DNA of 64,000 bases from JANQHS01 sp965227315 (GTDB lineage: Bacteria > Bacteroidota > Bacteroidia > Cytophagales > CCMP332), in contig OZ245737.1 in assembly GCA_965227315.1 (NCBI GenBank), forward strand, positions 3,348,001 through 3,412,000, in the 5' to 3' direction. How positions within the stretch are numbered: the stretch's first letter is position 1; each line of letters opens with the position of its first letter. Below, piece by piece: positions 1-8,220 of the stretch. The notes below the pieces were generated by a model, which saw only the letters and a list, made by a program, of their open reading frames with translations, did not search any database and was not told the DNA's origin. A program made the translations under genes and the position numbers.

Positions 1-534
1 TCCCTCAATTTCAAGTTCAAACGGCTTTTCGATCGAGTTGAAATACTCCTGAACAGAGATCTTTATGTATTTGCCAAATCCCCGGGCATCCTGATTTTCC
101 TGAAAAAGCCTGCTTACCTGGGCGTCAAACCCGACGCCCGAGGCGCAAAAAAACGGATGATCGTTTACAGAACCCGTGTCAATGGTTTTTTCCCGAAGGC
201 CGGGAAGGGATTCCAGGGCCTTCCGATTGTTCATGGAAATGTTGAGCTCCCTGGCCAAACCATTTCCGGAACCCGTTGGAATGATGCCCATAGTCGCATC
301 AGTGCCCAGGATGGCTTTTCCAACCTCATTTACCGTGCCGTCCCCGCCGACGGCGATGATCTTTTTTGCACCCTTTTTCAGGGCCTCCTTTGTAAGTGTT
401 TCGCTATGACCCGGAGATTTGGAAACGAGTACATGTTCACCATTTCCACCAAAATTTTTCAGGGTGTCTATGAAACCATTGAGCCGTTTTCCTCCGGCAA
501 TGGGATTGACGATGAACCGAAAACCATCTTGCAT
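1..534 (-). CDS. Diacylglycerol kinase family lipid kinase (3' end beyond window)
   Basis: The window holds the N-terminal 178 codons, which run off the left edge. Near the N-terminus is a nucleotide-binding VNPIAGGKR segment. The diagnostic GGDGT loop lies at residues 63-67 and IPTGSGNG at 85-92, the two hallmarks of the DagK/YegS/BmrU lipid kinase fold. Family members phosphorylate diacylglycerol or related lipids at the inner membrane; which lipid is used here cannot be told. ATG at 534 is the only reasonable start: upstream in frame is only the groEL terminator hairpin. The gene lies immediately downstream of groEL on the same strand, and its start follows directly on the terminator's T-run, so no Shine-Dalgarno-like sequence exists. 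That is not rare in Bacteroidota. Family call is firm; substrate unknown. Confidence 0.88.
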   Translation of the reverse strand, partial: MQDGFRFIVNPIAGGKRLNGFIDTLKNFGGNGEHVLVSKSPGHSETLTKEALKKGAKKIIAVGGDGTVNEVGKAILGTDATMGIIPTGSGNGLARELNISMNNRKALESLPGLREKTIDTGSVNDHPFFCASGVGFDAQVSRLFQENQDARGFGKYIKISVQEYFNSIEKPFELEIEG

Positions 535-560
535 AAAAAAGCCCCGCAATGTTGCGGGGC
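535..560 (-). terminator. Intrinsic terminator of the groES-groEL operon
   Basis: On the minus strand a near-perfect 9-bp GC-rich stem (GCCCCGCAA / TTGCGGGGC, two-base loop, plus-strand 541-560) is followed by six T residues (540-535). It begins 24 bases past the groEL stop codon. The T-run abuts the ATG of the lipid kinase, so read-through into that gene should be low. Confidence 0.9.
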
Positions 561-584
561 AAAAGTAGCTTATCGAGCTTGGAA

Positions 585-2216
585 TTACATCATTCCACCC
601 ATTCCTCCTCCTGGAGGCATCGGAGGCATTTTCTCTTCCTCGGGCTCCTCTGCGACCACACATTCGGTAGTCAGGATCAGGGAAGCGATAGATGCCGCAT
701 TTTCCAATGCTAACCTGGTCACCTTGGTAGGATCGATGATCCCTGCCTTGATGAGGTTTTCATATTTGTCATCTCTGGCATTGTATCCAAAGTCGGCCTT
801 TCCTTCTACAACCTTCTGAACAACGACCGATCCTTCAAGGCCGGCATTGTCCACAATGGTCCTCAATGGAGCGGTAAGCGCAGATCTTACGATCTCAACA
901 CCTGTGGCCTGATCGTCATTTGAAGTTTCCACTTTCTTCAATGTCTCAATAGCTCTGACAAGCGCGACACCTCCACCGGGAACGATGCCTTCCTCAACAG
1001 CAGCTCTTGTAGCATGAAGCGCATCATCCACACGATCCTTTTTCTCCTTCATTTCCACTTCTGTAGCCGCTCCAACATAAAGAATGGCAACACCACCTGA
1101 AAGCTTGGCCAGCCTTTCCTGAAGTTTTTCCTTGTCATAATCGGAAGTGGTGGTTTCGATCTGGCTTTTGATCTGATTGATCCTTGCCTTGATGTCATCT
1201 TTCTTACCAGCGCCATTTACAACGGTGGTGTTGTCTTTGTCGATGATCACCCTTTCCGCGGTTCCAAGGTATTCGATGGTCGCGTTTTCCAGTTTGTATC
1301 CTCTTTCCTCAGATATTACAGTTCCTCCTGTCAGGATAGCGATGTCTTCCAACATTGCTTTTCTCCTGTCGCCAAAGCCCGGTGCCTTAACGGCGGCGAT
1401 CTTCAGAGACCCTCTGATCTTATTGACAACAAGTGTTGCTAGAGCTTCTCCTTCAACATCTTCTGCGATGATCAGAAGTCCTTTTCCGGTCTGAGCAACC
1501 GCCTCAAGAATAGGAAGCAGTTCTTTCATGTTGGAAACTTTCTTGTCGTAGATGAGGATATATGGAGTTTCCATGTTGGTTTCCATTTTGTCCGCATCGG
1601 TGACGAAGTATGGTGAAAGGTATCCGCGATCAAATTGCATTCCTTCAACTGTTTTGACTTCAGTCTCGGTACCCTTTGCTTCTTCCACGGTGATCACACC
1701 ATCTTTTCCTACCTTGTCCATGGCATCAGCGATCATGTTTCCGATTTCGGAATCATTGTTGGCCGAAATGGAAGCGACCTGGGCGATCTCAGTATTGTCC
1801 TTGATCGACTTGCTCTGCTTTTTGAGGTTTTCGACGATGGCTGCTACCGCCTTGTCAATCCCCCTTTTCAGATCCATTGGGTTTGCACCGGCAGCAACGT
1901 TTTTAATTCCGTTGTTGAAAATTGCCTGGGCCAATACGGTCGCGGTTGTTGTTCCGTCCCCTGCATCATCCGCGGTTTTTGAGGCAACCTCTTTCACCAG
2001 TTGAGCACCCATGTTTTCGACCGGCTCGACCAGATCGATCTCTTTGGCCACGGTTACTCCATCCTTGGTCACGGATGGGGCGCCGAATTTTTTGTCGATG
2101 ATTACGTTTCTTCCCTTTGGTCCGAGCGTAACCTTTACAGCATTAGCGAGGGCATCAACTCCTTTTTTCAGTTGTTCCCTGGCATCACTTTCAAAGTGAA
2201 TAGTCTTATTCGCCAT
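585..2216 (-). CDS. groEL: Chaperonin GroEL (60 kDa, Hsp60)
   Basis: This ATP-dependent cytosolic folding chaperone is 543 residues long, the normal family length. The N-terminus (MANKTIHFES) leads into the equatorial domain with the nucleotide-binding GDGTTT motif at residues 86-91 (Asp87 is the conserved catalytic position). The PGGG segment is in the second equatorial half, and the protein ends in the flexible GGMGGMM tail that lines the cavity. It lies 23 bases downstream of groES in the same direction, as a standard bicistronic operon, and is closed by an intrinsic terminator. Expression is probably heat-responsive through the region upstream of groES, where repeated TTGTCA motifs occur. 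Nothing is truncated or unusual. Confidence 0.99.
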   Translation of the reverse strand: MANKTIHFESDAREQLKKGVDALANAVKVTLGPKGRNVIIDKKFGAPSVTKDGVTVAKEIDLVEPVENMGAQLVKEVASKTADDAGDGTTTATVLAQAIFNNGIKNVAAGANPMDLKRGIDKAVAAIVENLKKQSKSIKDNTEIAQVASISANNDSEIGNMIADAMDKVGKDGVITVEEAKGTETEVKTVEGMQFDRGYLSPYFVTDADKMETNMETPYILIYDKKVSNMKELLPILEAVAQTGKGLLIIAEDVEGEALATLVVNKIRGSLKIAAVKAPGFGDRRKAMLEDIAILTGGTVISEERGYKLENATIEYLGTAERVIIDKDNTTVVNGAGKKDDIKARINQIKSQIETTTSDYDKEKLQERLAKLSGGVAILYVGAATEVEMKEKKDRVDDALHATRAAVEEGIVPGGGVALVRAIETLKKVETSNDDQATGVEIVRSALTAPLRTIVDNAGLEGSVVVQKVVEGKADFGYNARDDKYENLIKAGIIDPTKVTRLALENAASIASLILTTECVVAEEPEEEKMPPMPPGGGMGGMM

Positions 2217-2239
2217 TTCTAGTTATGTTTTTTTGATTT

Positions 2240-2527
2240 TTATTTTTCGAAACTTCCGTAGATATCGGATGCACTCATGATCAGGTAGTCATTTCCGTCA
2301 ATGCTGATCTCCGTGCCGGAATATTTTCCGTAAAGAACTTTCTCTCCAACCTTAAAATCGATTGGCTCATCTTTCTTTTCAGCACCTATTGCAATAATGC
2401 TTCCTTGTTGAGGTTTCTCCTTAGCAGTATCTGGAATAATGATGCCTCCAGATGAAACTTCCTCAGCGGCAGATGGCTCGACGAGTACTCTGCCAATAGC
2501 TGGTTTGAAGTTGATCTTTTTTGACAT
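2240..2527 (-). CDS. groES: Co-chaperonin GroES (Hsp10)
   Basis: A 95-residue heptameric lid of the GroEL folding chamber. The N-terminal strand (FKPAIGRVLVEPSAAEE) is followed by the mobile loop around SSGGIIIPDTAKEKPQQG, whose GGI-type tripeptide docks on GroEL. The C-terminal half has the GEKVLYGKYSGTEI segment typical of the family. It is the first gene of the groESL operon. The 186-base gap upstream, shared with a divergent gene, is the largest intergenic region in the window and must hold the operon promoter. Confidence 0.98.
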   Translation of the reverse strand: MSKKINFKPAIGRVLVEPSAAEEVSSGGIIIPDTAKEKPQQGSIIAIGAEKKDEPIDFKVGEKVLYGKYSGTEISIDGNDYLIMSASDIYGSFEK

Positions 2528-2595
2528 AGTTGTTAGAATTTTATGTTTCCTGCTCTACGTCATTTCTCGTGCCAATCCCTGATTTTGTTGAAATG

Positions 2596-2658
2596 TTGTC
2601 AGGAAGGCCTTGTTATTGGTCAATTTTGTCAGAATCAGGAAAATTTGTCACGTTGTCG
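2596..2658 (-). promoter_or_regulatory. Repeated TTGTCA/TGACAA motifs upstream of groES
   Basis: Plus-strand TTGTCA occurs at 2596-2601, 2626-2631 and 2645-2650, with TTGTCG at 2653-2658 and TTGGTCA at 2616-2622. All lie 69-131 bases before the groES ATG and 56-118 bases before the divergent gene at 2714. The same half-site forms a perfect palindrome upstream of miaB. The clustering suggests a regulator or alternative sigma-factor site. No clear TAnnTTTG box for groES was found. The function is inference. Confidence 0.4.
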
Positions 2659-2713
2659 GTAATTCCGGACTGCCTTTCTTGAATTCCTTTGAGTCTTTCA
2701 CTACTATTTGCGT

Positions 2714-3430
2714 ATGGAAGACTATAAGCCGCTTTCCAAGGATTGGATCACCGAAGGAACAATTGACCTTGAATACAAAAGCTATTTGCTTCTGGCGTAT
2801 CTCAAACGTGTCGAACAAAAATTTTCAAACATCGAACTCTATCCCCCCTTAAGAGATCTGATCGATCAATACCAAAGCTTGTTATTGCTGAGAGAGGGAC
2901 AGGATGAGTTTTTTGAAAAGGCACAAAAGAATCCGGTCAAGGTGGACCTTGAAAAATTGAAGATCATTTATGAGGATATTCCAGGTGGACAGGAGTGGAT
3001 GGAAGAGATCAACCGGATACTGGAGTTTTCAATACCAAGGGTTCAAAGCAAGGTTGAAACCGGAAAAGCGATCTATGAGGAAATTGAAAATCAGATCAAT
3101 TTGGAGCCCATAGGGATCATTCCCATTGACCAGAGCCAGGGTATTCTATTCTTAAAAACCAAGGAGCTTGGTTATGTGGATGTTTTTCAATTCAAGATTG
3201 AAAAAATGGATTATCAGGGAAACCCGATAAAAGGGATCTACACCAAGTTCCTCGAAACCCTGAAAAAAGGCTTTTCGACACTTGAGAATTTGAAGACCAA
3301 ATTGATTGAGAGGTACCAATGGGGAGAAGTACCGATGGCCTATTTTGTGAACACCGATTATTGGGTCCCCCGGGATTCCACCTTAATGCCCATTGCAAAA
3401 AGGAAGATCCTTGCTTCCGTAAAGGTTTAA
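2714..3430 (+). CDS. Conserved hypothetical protein next to groESL
   Basis: A 238-residue soluble protein with no signal peptide or membrane segment. I do not recognise a named domain. The N-terminal half is helical and charged. The central part contains IGIIPIDQSQGILFLKT and a beta-rich stretch, and the C-terminus is basic. ATG at 2714 is preferred over the in-frame TTG two codons upstream (2708). It is transcribed divergently from groES and converges on secG with only three bases between the stop codons. Proteins of this kind between groESL and secG are, to my recollection, a Bacteroidota feature; the function is unknown. A cytoplasmic role is inferred only from the lack of targeting signals. 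Confidence 0.75.
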   Translation: MEDYKPLSKDWITEGTIDLEYKSYLLLAYLKRVEQKFSNIELYPPLRDLIDQYQSLLLLREGQDEFFEKAQKNPVKVDLEKLKIIYEDIPGGQEWMEEINRILEFSIPRVQSKVETGKAIYEEIENQINLEPIGIIPIDQSQGILFLKTKELGYVDVFQFKIEKMDYQGNPIKGIYTKFLETLKKGFSTLENLKTKLIERYQWGEVPMAYFVNTDYWVPRDSTLMPIAKRKILASVKV

Positions 3431-3433
3431 GAT

Positions 3434-3829
3434 TTACTCTTCCTCAGGCTGGTTTTCGGGTGAAAGCTCTCCGCCGCTTTCCTGACCTCCGCTTTCCTGC
3501 AAAAGACCTCCGTCATCGCTCTGACCACCTGCGTTCCCCACGGGAGGAAGGATGCTCTCCTGAGCTCTTTCCACGTTTACGCTTTCCACCTCTTGACCGC
3601 CCTCATCCCTGGAGATGAAAAAATTGCTGGTAAGGGTAAGTACCACCAATCCGATGGCGAACCCCCAGGTGAGCTTCTCAAGGATGTCCGATGTTCTTTT
3701 TACACCCATCATCTGGCTGGCACCGGCGCCGATGAAGTTTGCGGAAATACCTCCTTTAGAGCTTTGAGAAAGCACAACGAGGATCAATAGAATAGAAACG
3801 AAGATCGCCAGTCCGACTATAATGGTCAT
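3434..3829 (-). CDS. secG: Preprotein translocase subunit SecG
   Basis: A small inner-membrane subunit of the SecYEG channel. The first hydrophobic helix covers about residues 3-21. It is followed by the family signature SSKGGISANFIGAGASQMMG (about 23-42) with its Ser/Gly-rich cytosolic loop, then KRTSDILEKLTWG and the second helix (about 54-72). The 131-residue length exceeds the E. coli protein because of an acidic, Gln/Gly/Glu-rich C-terminal tail, usual in Bacteroidota SecG. The ATG overlaps the stop of the upstream TPR-like gene by 4 bases (ATGA), implying translational coupling. Confidence 0.95.
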   Translation of the reverse strand: MTIIVGLAIFVSILLILVVLSQSSKGGISANFIGAGASQMMGVKRTSDILEKLTWGFAIGLVVLTLTSNFFISRDEGGQEVESVNVERAQESILPPVGNAGGQSDDGGLLQESGGQESGGELSPENQPEEE

Positions 3830-4941
3830 TCCTTGAGGTTTTTAATTTGGGCCGCAAAATAACTCCTTTTTTTAGGATATTTCAACATCAACTGCTCATA
3901 AACCTCAATAGCCTTTTGATGCTTCCCCTGGCGTGTAAGGATTTTTGCCAAACTCTCTGAAACAAGCAGCCTGTTTTCACTTGTCGATACCGTAGCCAGG
4001 TCTTCATTCGGACCTCCGTCACCTTTGTATTCGGGCTTTAGATCGGGTGGGTTCTTGATGAAATCCTTGATCAGATTCCTTTGGGATTCAAGCTTCTTCT
4101 GCCTTTCCTTCTTCTTTTCGACCTTTTCAGGGGCTTTTACGGCTTTTTTTTTTGGTGAAGCCTTGGGGGAAGGTTTCTCGGATTTGGCGGGCTCTTTTTT
4201 CGCTGCCGGCTTTTTGGCCGCCGGCTTTCTAGGAGCAGGTTTTCTTTTGGCAGTGGTCTTTTTTTCCGATTCGCCCGCATCCATTGCCTGCAATGTTTTG
4301 CGAAGGGCCATCATGTTTTTCATGACCTCTGAAGCGATATCATCAGAAGGGCTTTCGGATTCGGCAGGCTCGGTTGATTCCACACTTTTCGGCTCCTCTT
4401 CCTTTTCTTCCTGTTTTGCTTCGGCTGGCTTCTCCTCTGACCTTGGTGGGGGAGCGGTTTCGGTTTTTATCGGTTCGGGAGTTGAAGGTTTTTCCACCGG
4501 CTCAGACTTCTCATTTGCCGGAACTTTTTCAACTTCGGGCTCCGGCTTTTCTTCTGGTTTTTCCTGAATCTTCTCAGTTGGTGGCGCTTTTTGCTCTGGT
4601 TCCGAAGGTTTTTCCTCTACGGTGGGCAGAACTTCAATGATCTCCTTGGTTACATCGATATTGGATTTTTCCTTCTCGGTATCTTGCTCGGAGGCTGGCT
4701 CTACCGGGAATAACTCTTCAGACCAATCTTCGAGAAGTAATCCATTGGGAAATGAAATACCATTTTTTTTCAGTTCTTCGGAAGCCGTTGAGTTCTTTCG
4801 TTCGATCTGGATTTTGGAATAAAGGAGTTTGGCCGCTGTAAAGTAAGGGTTGTTGTCCAGGATCTTTTCCAAACCTTTGATATCAACGGTAGAGGCTTGG
4901 TTCGGATTTTCCAGTAGCTTGTAGAATTGCTCCTTCTTCAA
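3826..4941 (-). CDS. TPR-like protein with acidic/proline-rich and histone-H1-like basic regions
   Basis: This 371-residue cytosolic protein has no signal peptide. The N-terminal about 70 residues are a compact helical domain (FYKLLENPNQ, then NPYFTAAKLLYSK). Residues about 80-205 are low-complexity, rich in Glu, Pro, Lys and Ser. A short helix (SEVMKNMMALRKTLQAM) precedes a Lys/Ala/Pro tract (about 228-285) with KKPAAKKPAAKK-type repeats resembling bacterial histone-H1-like tails. The C-terminal 45 residues form one TPR-like hairpin (LAKILTRQGKHQKAIEVYEQ). The start is TTG at 4941: no ATG is available, and the next Met is past residue 200. It sits between lptE and secG in the miaB-to-secG run. 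Function unknown; a scaffold or nucleic-acid-binding role is only a guess. Confidence 0.8.
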   Translation of the reverse strand: MKKEQFYKLLENPNQASTVDIKGLEKILDNNPYFTAAKLLYSKIQIERKNSTASEELKKNGISFPNGLLLEDWSEELFPVEPASEQDTEKEKSNIDVTKEIIEVLPTVEEKPSEPEQKAPPTEKIQEKPEEKPEPEVEKVPANEKSEPVEKPSTPEPIKTETAPPPRSEEKPAEAKQEEKEEEPKSVESTEPAESESPSDDIASEVMKNMMALRKTLQAMDAGESEKKTTAKRKPAPRKPAAKKPAAKKEPAKSEKPSPKASPKKKAVKAPEKVEKKKERQKKLESQRNLIKDFIKNPPDLKPEYKGDGGPNEDLATVSTSENRLLVSESLAKILTRQGKHQKAIEVYEQLMLKYPKKRSYFAAQIKNLKE

Positions 4942-4984
4942 GAATGCTAAATTTTTTTAAAAATAATCAGATCGAGAGATTTGA

Positions 4985-5485
4985 TTACCAATTTGCCACG
5001 GTTTCAGTGAATATTTCAAGAAATATTTGCGCAAAGATCTCGTCAATTAGATCTTCTTCAACATCCTGAAGTGCTTGGTCCTGAGCAAAATCAGCAAAAA
5101 ATGAGAACTCCTTATTCTCGAAATCCTGATCCGGATCCACCTGATTAAAATAATTAACCCTGACCTTGATCCTCAGCCTGTTCAACTCAGCCACCTCATC
5201 AGCCGATGGAGCAACCGGTAATACGGAATAGGAGGTGATCTCCCCGTTCACAATGAGGTCTGCGGATTCCATAATGACCTCAAGGTTTGTGTTTTGTTGA
5301 TAGGTTTCTCTCAGACCTTCCGAAAAGATCTGCGACAGGTCCGCAGGTCCGGAACCCGAAAGATTCGGGAAGGTTTCAACTGTTATCGTCTTAACCTCCG
5401 GAGAAATGTTTGTGCCAGTAAATGAATATGCCCCGCAGCCTGAAAGAAAAACCAGCAGGAAAAGGAATTTGATGTTATTCGGCAT
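4985..5485 (-). CDS. lptE: LPS-assembly lipoprotein LptE
   Basis: A 166-residue outer-membrane lipoprotein expected to plug and assemble the LptD barrel that inserts LPS in the outer leaflet. The N-terminus (MPNNIKFLFLLVFLSGC) is a lipoprotein signal peptide with lipobox LSGC, so Cys17 should be lipidated. The mature part begins GAYSFTGTNIS and has VKTITVETFPN, the usual start of Bacteroidota LptE. The frame stays open upstream into the sigma-54 activator gene, but ATG at 5485 gives the signal peptide and leaves one base after the upstream stop, so the longer form is rejected. Length and context in the miaB to secG run support the call. Confidence 0.9.
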   Translation of the reverse strand: MPNNIKFLFLLVFLSGCGAYSFTGTNISPEVKTITVETFPNLSGSGPADLSQIFSEGLRETYQQNTNLEVIMESADLIVNGEITSYSVLPVAPSADEVAELNRLRIKVRVNYFNQVDPDQDFENKEFSFFADFAQDQALQDVEEDLIDEIFAQIFLEIFTETVANW

Positions 5486-5486
5486 C

Positions 5487-6737
5487 CTAGGATTCGAGAT
5501 CATAATGCTTGATTTTTCGGTACAGGGTCCGCTCAGAGATCCCAAGATCTTTAGCCGCATACTTCCTCTTGTTGTTGTTCTTCTTGAGTGCCTTGATGAT
5601 GAGCTCCTTTTCCTTTTCCTCAAGGGAGAGCGATTCATTTTCCGCTTCATGAGGAATATCCTCAATTTTGGATAGATCATAGGTAGGAGTAGGCTCGTTT
5701 TGCTTCTCAACAACAAATGGAGCGGGAGACTGGCTTGGTTCATCAAAGTCAACTTCCTTGAACAACCCCTCATGTTCGGATAAAACCGTGGCTGCCTCGT
5801 CGTCCTTGGAGATGATCTTGTGTACAAGGCTTTTGAGATCATTCATGTCCTTTTTCATGTCGAAAAGAACATTGTAAAGGATCTCTCTTTCCTGGATACT
5901 GTTCCCATCTGAACCCGGCCTGTAAAGCTCCGGAAGGGAATTGCTTTCTCCTTTGGGAATATATTTTTGAAGGACTTCGGGAATGATTTCTCTGTCTACT
6001 TCAAGCACACTGATCTGCTCAACAATATTTTTAAGCTGTCTTATATTGCCTGGAAAACGGTATTTCAGGATCAACTGCTGGGAGAGAGGATCAAGGGTGA
6101 CGGGTTTTACCTTATATTTCTCCGAAAAATCCACTGCAAACTTTCTGAAAAGGAGGAGAATGTCTTCTCCTCTGTCGCGAAGAGGCGGAACGAAGATCGG
6201 CACCGTGTTAAGTCTATAATAGAGGTCTTCACGGAATTTACCCTTCCTGACAGATTCCATCAGGTCCACATTCGTGGCGGTCACAACTCTCACATCGGTT
6301 TTTTGAACCTTGGAGGAACCCACGCGGATGAATTCACCATTCTCCAGTACGCGGAGCAATCTTGCCTGTGTTCCTAGAGGCATTTCACCGATCTCATCCA
6401 GAAAGATGGTGCCGCCATTGGTGACCTCGAAGTAACCTTTTCGGGCTTCATGTGCACCCGTGAACGATCCTTTTTCATGACCAAAAAGCTCCGAATCTAT
6501 TGTTCCTTCAGGTATGGCTCCGGTATTGATGGCGATGAATTGCCCATGCTTTCTATGACTTAGCTGATGGATGATCTTGGAAAAGGACTCCTTGCCAACA
6601 CCGGATTCACCATTGATCAGAACGGTCATATCGGTAACAGCGACCTGCGCTGCGATCCTCAATGCATTGTTGAGAAGGGGAGAATTCCCAATGATTCCAA
6701 ATCTCTGCTTTATCGCAACTAAATCCGTATGATCCAT
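5487..6737 (-). CDS. Sigma-54-dependent transcriptional activator (AAA+ and Fis-type HTH)
   Basis: A 416-residue bacterial enhancer-binding protein. It lacks a receiver or GAF domain: the AAA+ ATPase begins near residue 14. Walker A is GESGVGKES (about 43-51). The sigma-54-contacting L1 loop reads GSFTGA rather than the classic GAFTGA. Walker B is GGTIFLDEIGEMP, and the arginine-finger region (FREDLYYRLN) is present. A variable Pro/Glu-rich linker leads to a C-terminal Fis-type helix-turn-helix (YAAKDLGISERTLYRKIKHY). With no sensor domain it may be controlled by abundance or a partner. It is three bases downstream of miaB and one base upstream of lptE, so it is clearly co-transcribed. Targets are unknown. 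Confidence 0.93.
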   Translation of the reverse strand: MDHTDLVAIKQRFGIIGNSPLLNNALRIAAQVAVTDMTVLINGESGVGKESFSKIIHQLSHRKHGQFIAINTGAIPEGTIDSELFGHEKGSFTGAHEARKGYFEVTNGGTIFLDEIGEMPLGTQARLLRVLENGEFIRVGSSKVQKTDVRVVTATNVDLMESVRKGKFREDLYYRLNTVPIFVPPLRDRGEDILLLFRKFAVDFSEKYKVKPVTLDPLSQQLILKYRFPGNIRQLKNIVEQISVLEVDREIIPEVLQKYIPKGESNSLPELYRPGSDGNSIQEREILYNVLFDMKKDMNDLKSLVHKIISKDDEAATVLSEHEGLFKEVDFDEPSQSPAPFVVEKQNEPTPTYDLSKIEDIPHEAENESLSLEEKEKELIIKALKKNNNKRKYAAKDLGISERTLYRKIKHYDLES

Positions 6738-6740
6738 ACT

Positions 6741-8171
6741 CTACAGTTCTTTTACAACATTGCCCAATAAGGTCGCTGAGGTGCAATCATGGACTTCAAC
6801 CCATAAATAGTCCCCCGGCTTGTGATTCCCTTTGGGGAATACGATCACCTTGTTTTGGGAATTCCTTCCGAACAGGTGTTCTTCTGATTTTCTGGAAGTT
6901 CCTTCTACCAATACCTTGAATTGTTTTCCGAGGTCCTTTTCATTGCTTTTCTGGCTATGTTCGGTTTGAAGAGCGATGATCTCCTGAAGCCTTTTTTTCT
7001 TGATCTCCAAGGGAATGTCATCCTCATATTTTTTTTCAGCCAGGGTTCCGGGCCTCTCGGAATAATAAAACATGTATGAGAAATCAAATTCGACCTTTTT
7101 CATCAGGTCAATGGTGTCAGCGTGCTCCTGATCTGTTTCCGAACAAAAACCGGCGATCATATCGGAACTTATCCCACAATCCGTGCCAATGATCCTGCGT
7201 ATGGCAGATACCCTGTCAAGGTACCATTCCCGGGTATATGTTCTGTTCATCAGTTTCAGGATCCTGTTGCTTCCACTTTGAACAGGCAGGTGAATGTAAT
7301 TACAGATATTCTCATATCTGGCGATGGTCTCCAACACCTGGTCAGTGATGTCTTTTGGATGAGAGGTAGAAAATCTGATCCTTAGATCGGGGTTGATCCG
7401 GGCGATCATTTCGAGCAGCTCGGCAAAGTTGGTTGTTTCGCCCGTTTCCGTTGATTGAAACTTAAAAGAGTCAACGTTTTGCCCCAGCAATGTCACTTCA
7501 CGGTATCCCTTGCTAAAAAGTTCTGTCGCTTCCGCCAGAATGGTTCTAGGGTCACGCGACCTTTCTCTGCCTCTTGTAAAGGGTACCACACAGAAAGAGC
7601 ACATGTTGTCGCAGCCACGCATGATCGAAATGAAAGCGGTGACACCATTGCTTTGTAGGCGAACAGGGGAGATGTCTGCATAGGTCTCTTCTCTGGACAA
7701 AAAGACATTGACGGCCTTTCTACCTTCATCGAGTTCCTTGACGAGGTTGGGAAGATCACGGTAGGAATCCGGGCCAGCCACGAGATCAACGATCTTTTCT
7801 TCCTCAAGAAGTTTTTTCTTGAGCCTTTCCGCCATACATCCCAGAATTCCTACCTGCTTGGAAGGATCCGAGTCTTTGATCGCCTTAAACTTTTCCAGCC
7901 TCTTTCGAACCGTCAATTCCGCCTTTTCCCTGATTGAGCAGGTGTTGAGAAGGATAAGATCCGCCTGTTCAAAATCGGAAGTGGAATCATATCCTTCACC
8001 CTCCAAGATCGAGGTCACGATCTCACTATCAGAAAAATTCATTTGACATCCATAACTCTCGATGTAGAGCTTTTTAGCCTTTCCGGAATGGGTATCCCTG
8101 CTTATTCTGACTTCATCGCTTGGCTTTTTAGCCTCAGCTTCTCCTATGTTGATATCCTTGATCAGATCCAT
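6741..8171 (-). CDS. miaB: tRNA-2-methylthio-N6-dimethylallyladenosine synthase MiaB
   Basis: A radical-SAM methylthiotransferase that adds the 2-methylthio group to i6A37 of tRNAs reading UNN codons. It has 476 residues from ATG 8171. An upstream in-frame TTG at 8192 would add seven residues and is less likely. The N-terminal UPF0004 domain has cluster-binding Cys42 (YGCQMN), Cys78 and Cys112. The radical-SAM motif CDNMCSFC places Cys187, Cys191 and Cys194. A C-terminal TRAM domain includes VLVEGTSRKSEEHLFGRN. It is the first gene of a run leading to the sigma-54 activator and lptE. A candidate promoter overlapping a perfect 19-bp palindrome lies just upstream. Confidence 0.97.
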   Translation of the reverse strand: MDLIKDINIGEAEAKKPSDEVRISRDTHSGKAKKLYIESYGCQMNFSDSEIVTSILEGEGYDSTSDFEQADLILLNTCSIREKAELTVRKRLEKFKAIKDSDPSKQVGILGCMAERLKKKLLEEEKIVDLVAGPDSYRDLPNLVKELDEGRKAVNVFLSREETYADISPVRLQSNGVTAFISIMRGCDNMCSFCVVPFTRGRERSRDPRTILAEATELFSKGYREVTLLGQNVDSFKFQSTETGETTNFAELLEMIARINPDLRIRFSTSHPKDITDQVLETIARYENICNYIHLPVQSGSNRILKLMNRTYTREWYLDRVSAIRRIIGTDCGISSDMIAGFCSETDQEHADTIDLMKKVEFDFSYMFYYSERPGTLAEKKYEDDIPLEIKKKRLQEIIALQTEHSQKSNEKDLGKQFKVLVEGTSRKSEEHLFGRNSQNKVIVFPKGNHKPGDYLWVEVHDCTSATLLGNVVKEL

Positions 8172-8189
8172 CTTAAAAAAATCGAGCTG

Positions 8190-8220
8190 CAAAAATAGTG
8201 AAATGGTGATCTACTGACAA
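8190..8220 (-). promoter_or_regulatory. Candidate Bacteroidota-type promoter of the miaB operon
   Basis: On the minus strand TATTTTTG (8197-8190) matches the -7 consensus TAnnTTTG exactly. An ATTG (8221-8218, three of four bases of TTTG) lies 20 bases upstream as the -33 element. That -33 element is inside the palindrome at 8212-8230, so a bound protein would be expected to block or assist polymerase. The box is 19-26 bases before the miaB ATG. Confidence 0.55.

Noticed and set aside
1552..2004. Plus-strand open frames antisense to groEL
   Set aside because: They mirror the codon pattern of groEL and match no protein family; they are shadows of the real gene.
2550..2575. TTGGCACG upstream of groES as a sigma-54 -24 element
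   Set aside because: The minus strand has TTGGCACG but the expected GC 10 bases downstream (TTGC box) is absent, so a sigma-54 promoter is not supported.
4025..4567. 180-codon plus-strand frame rich in Phe, Gly and Ser
   Set aside because: It is the antisense reading of the Lys/Glu/Pro-rich low-complexity part of the TPR-like gene, without a family match.
5486..5842. N-terminal extension of lptE into the sigma-54 activator gene
   Set aside because: It is basic, low-complexity and in the wrong frame of a well-conserved gene; ATG 5485 gives a lipoprotein signal peptide.
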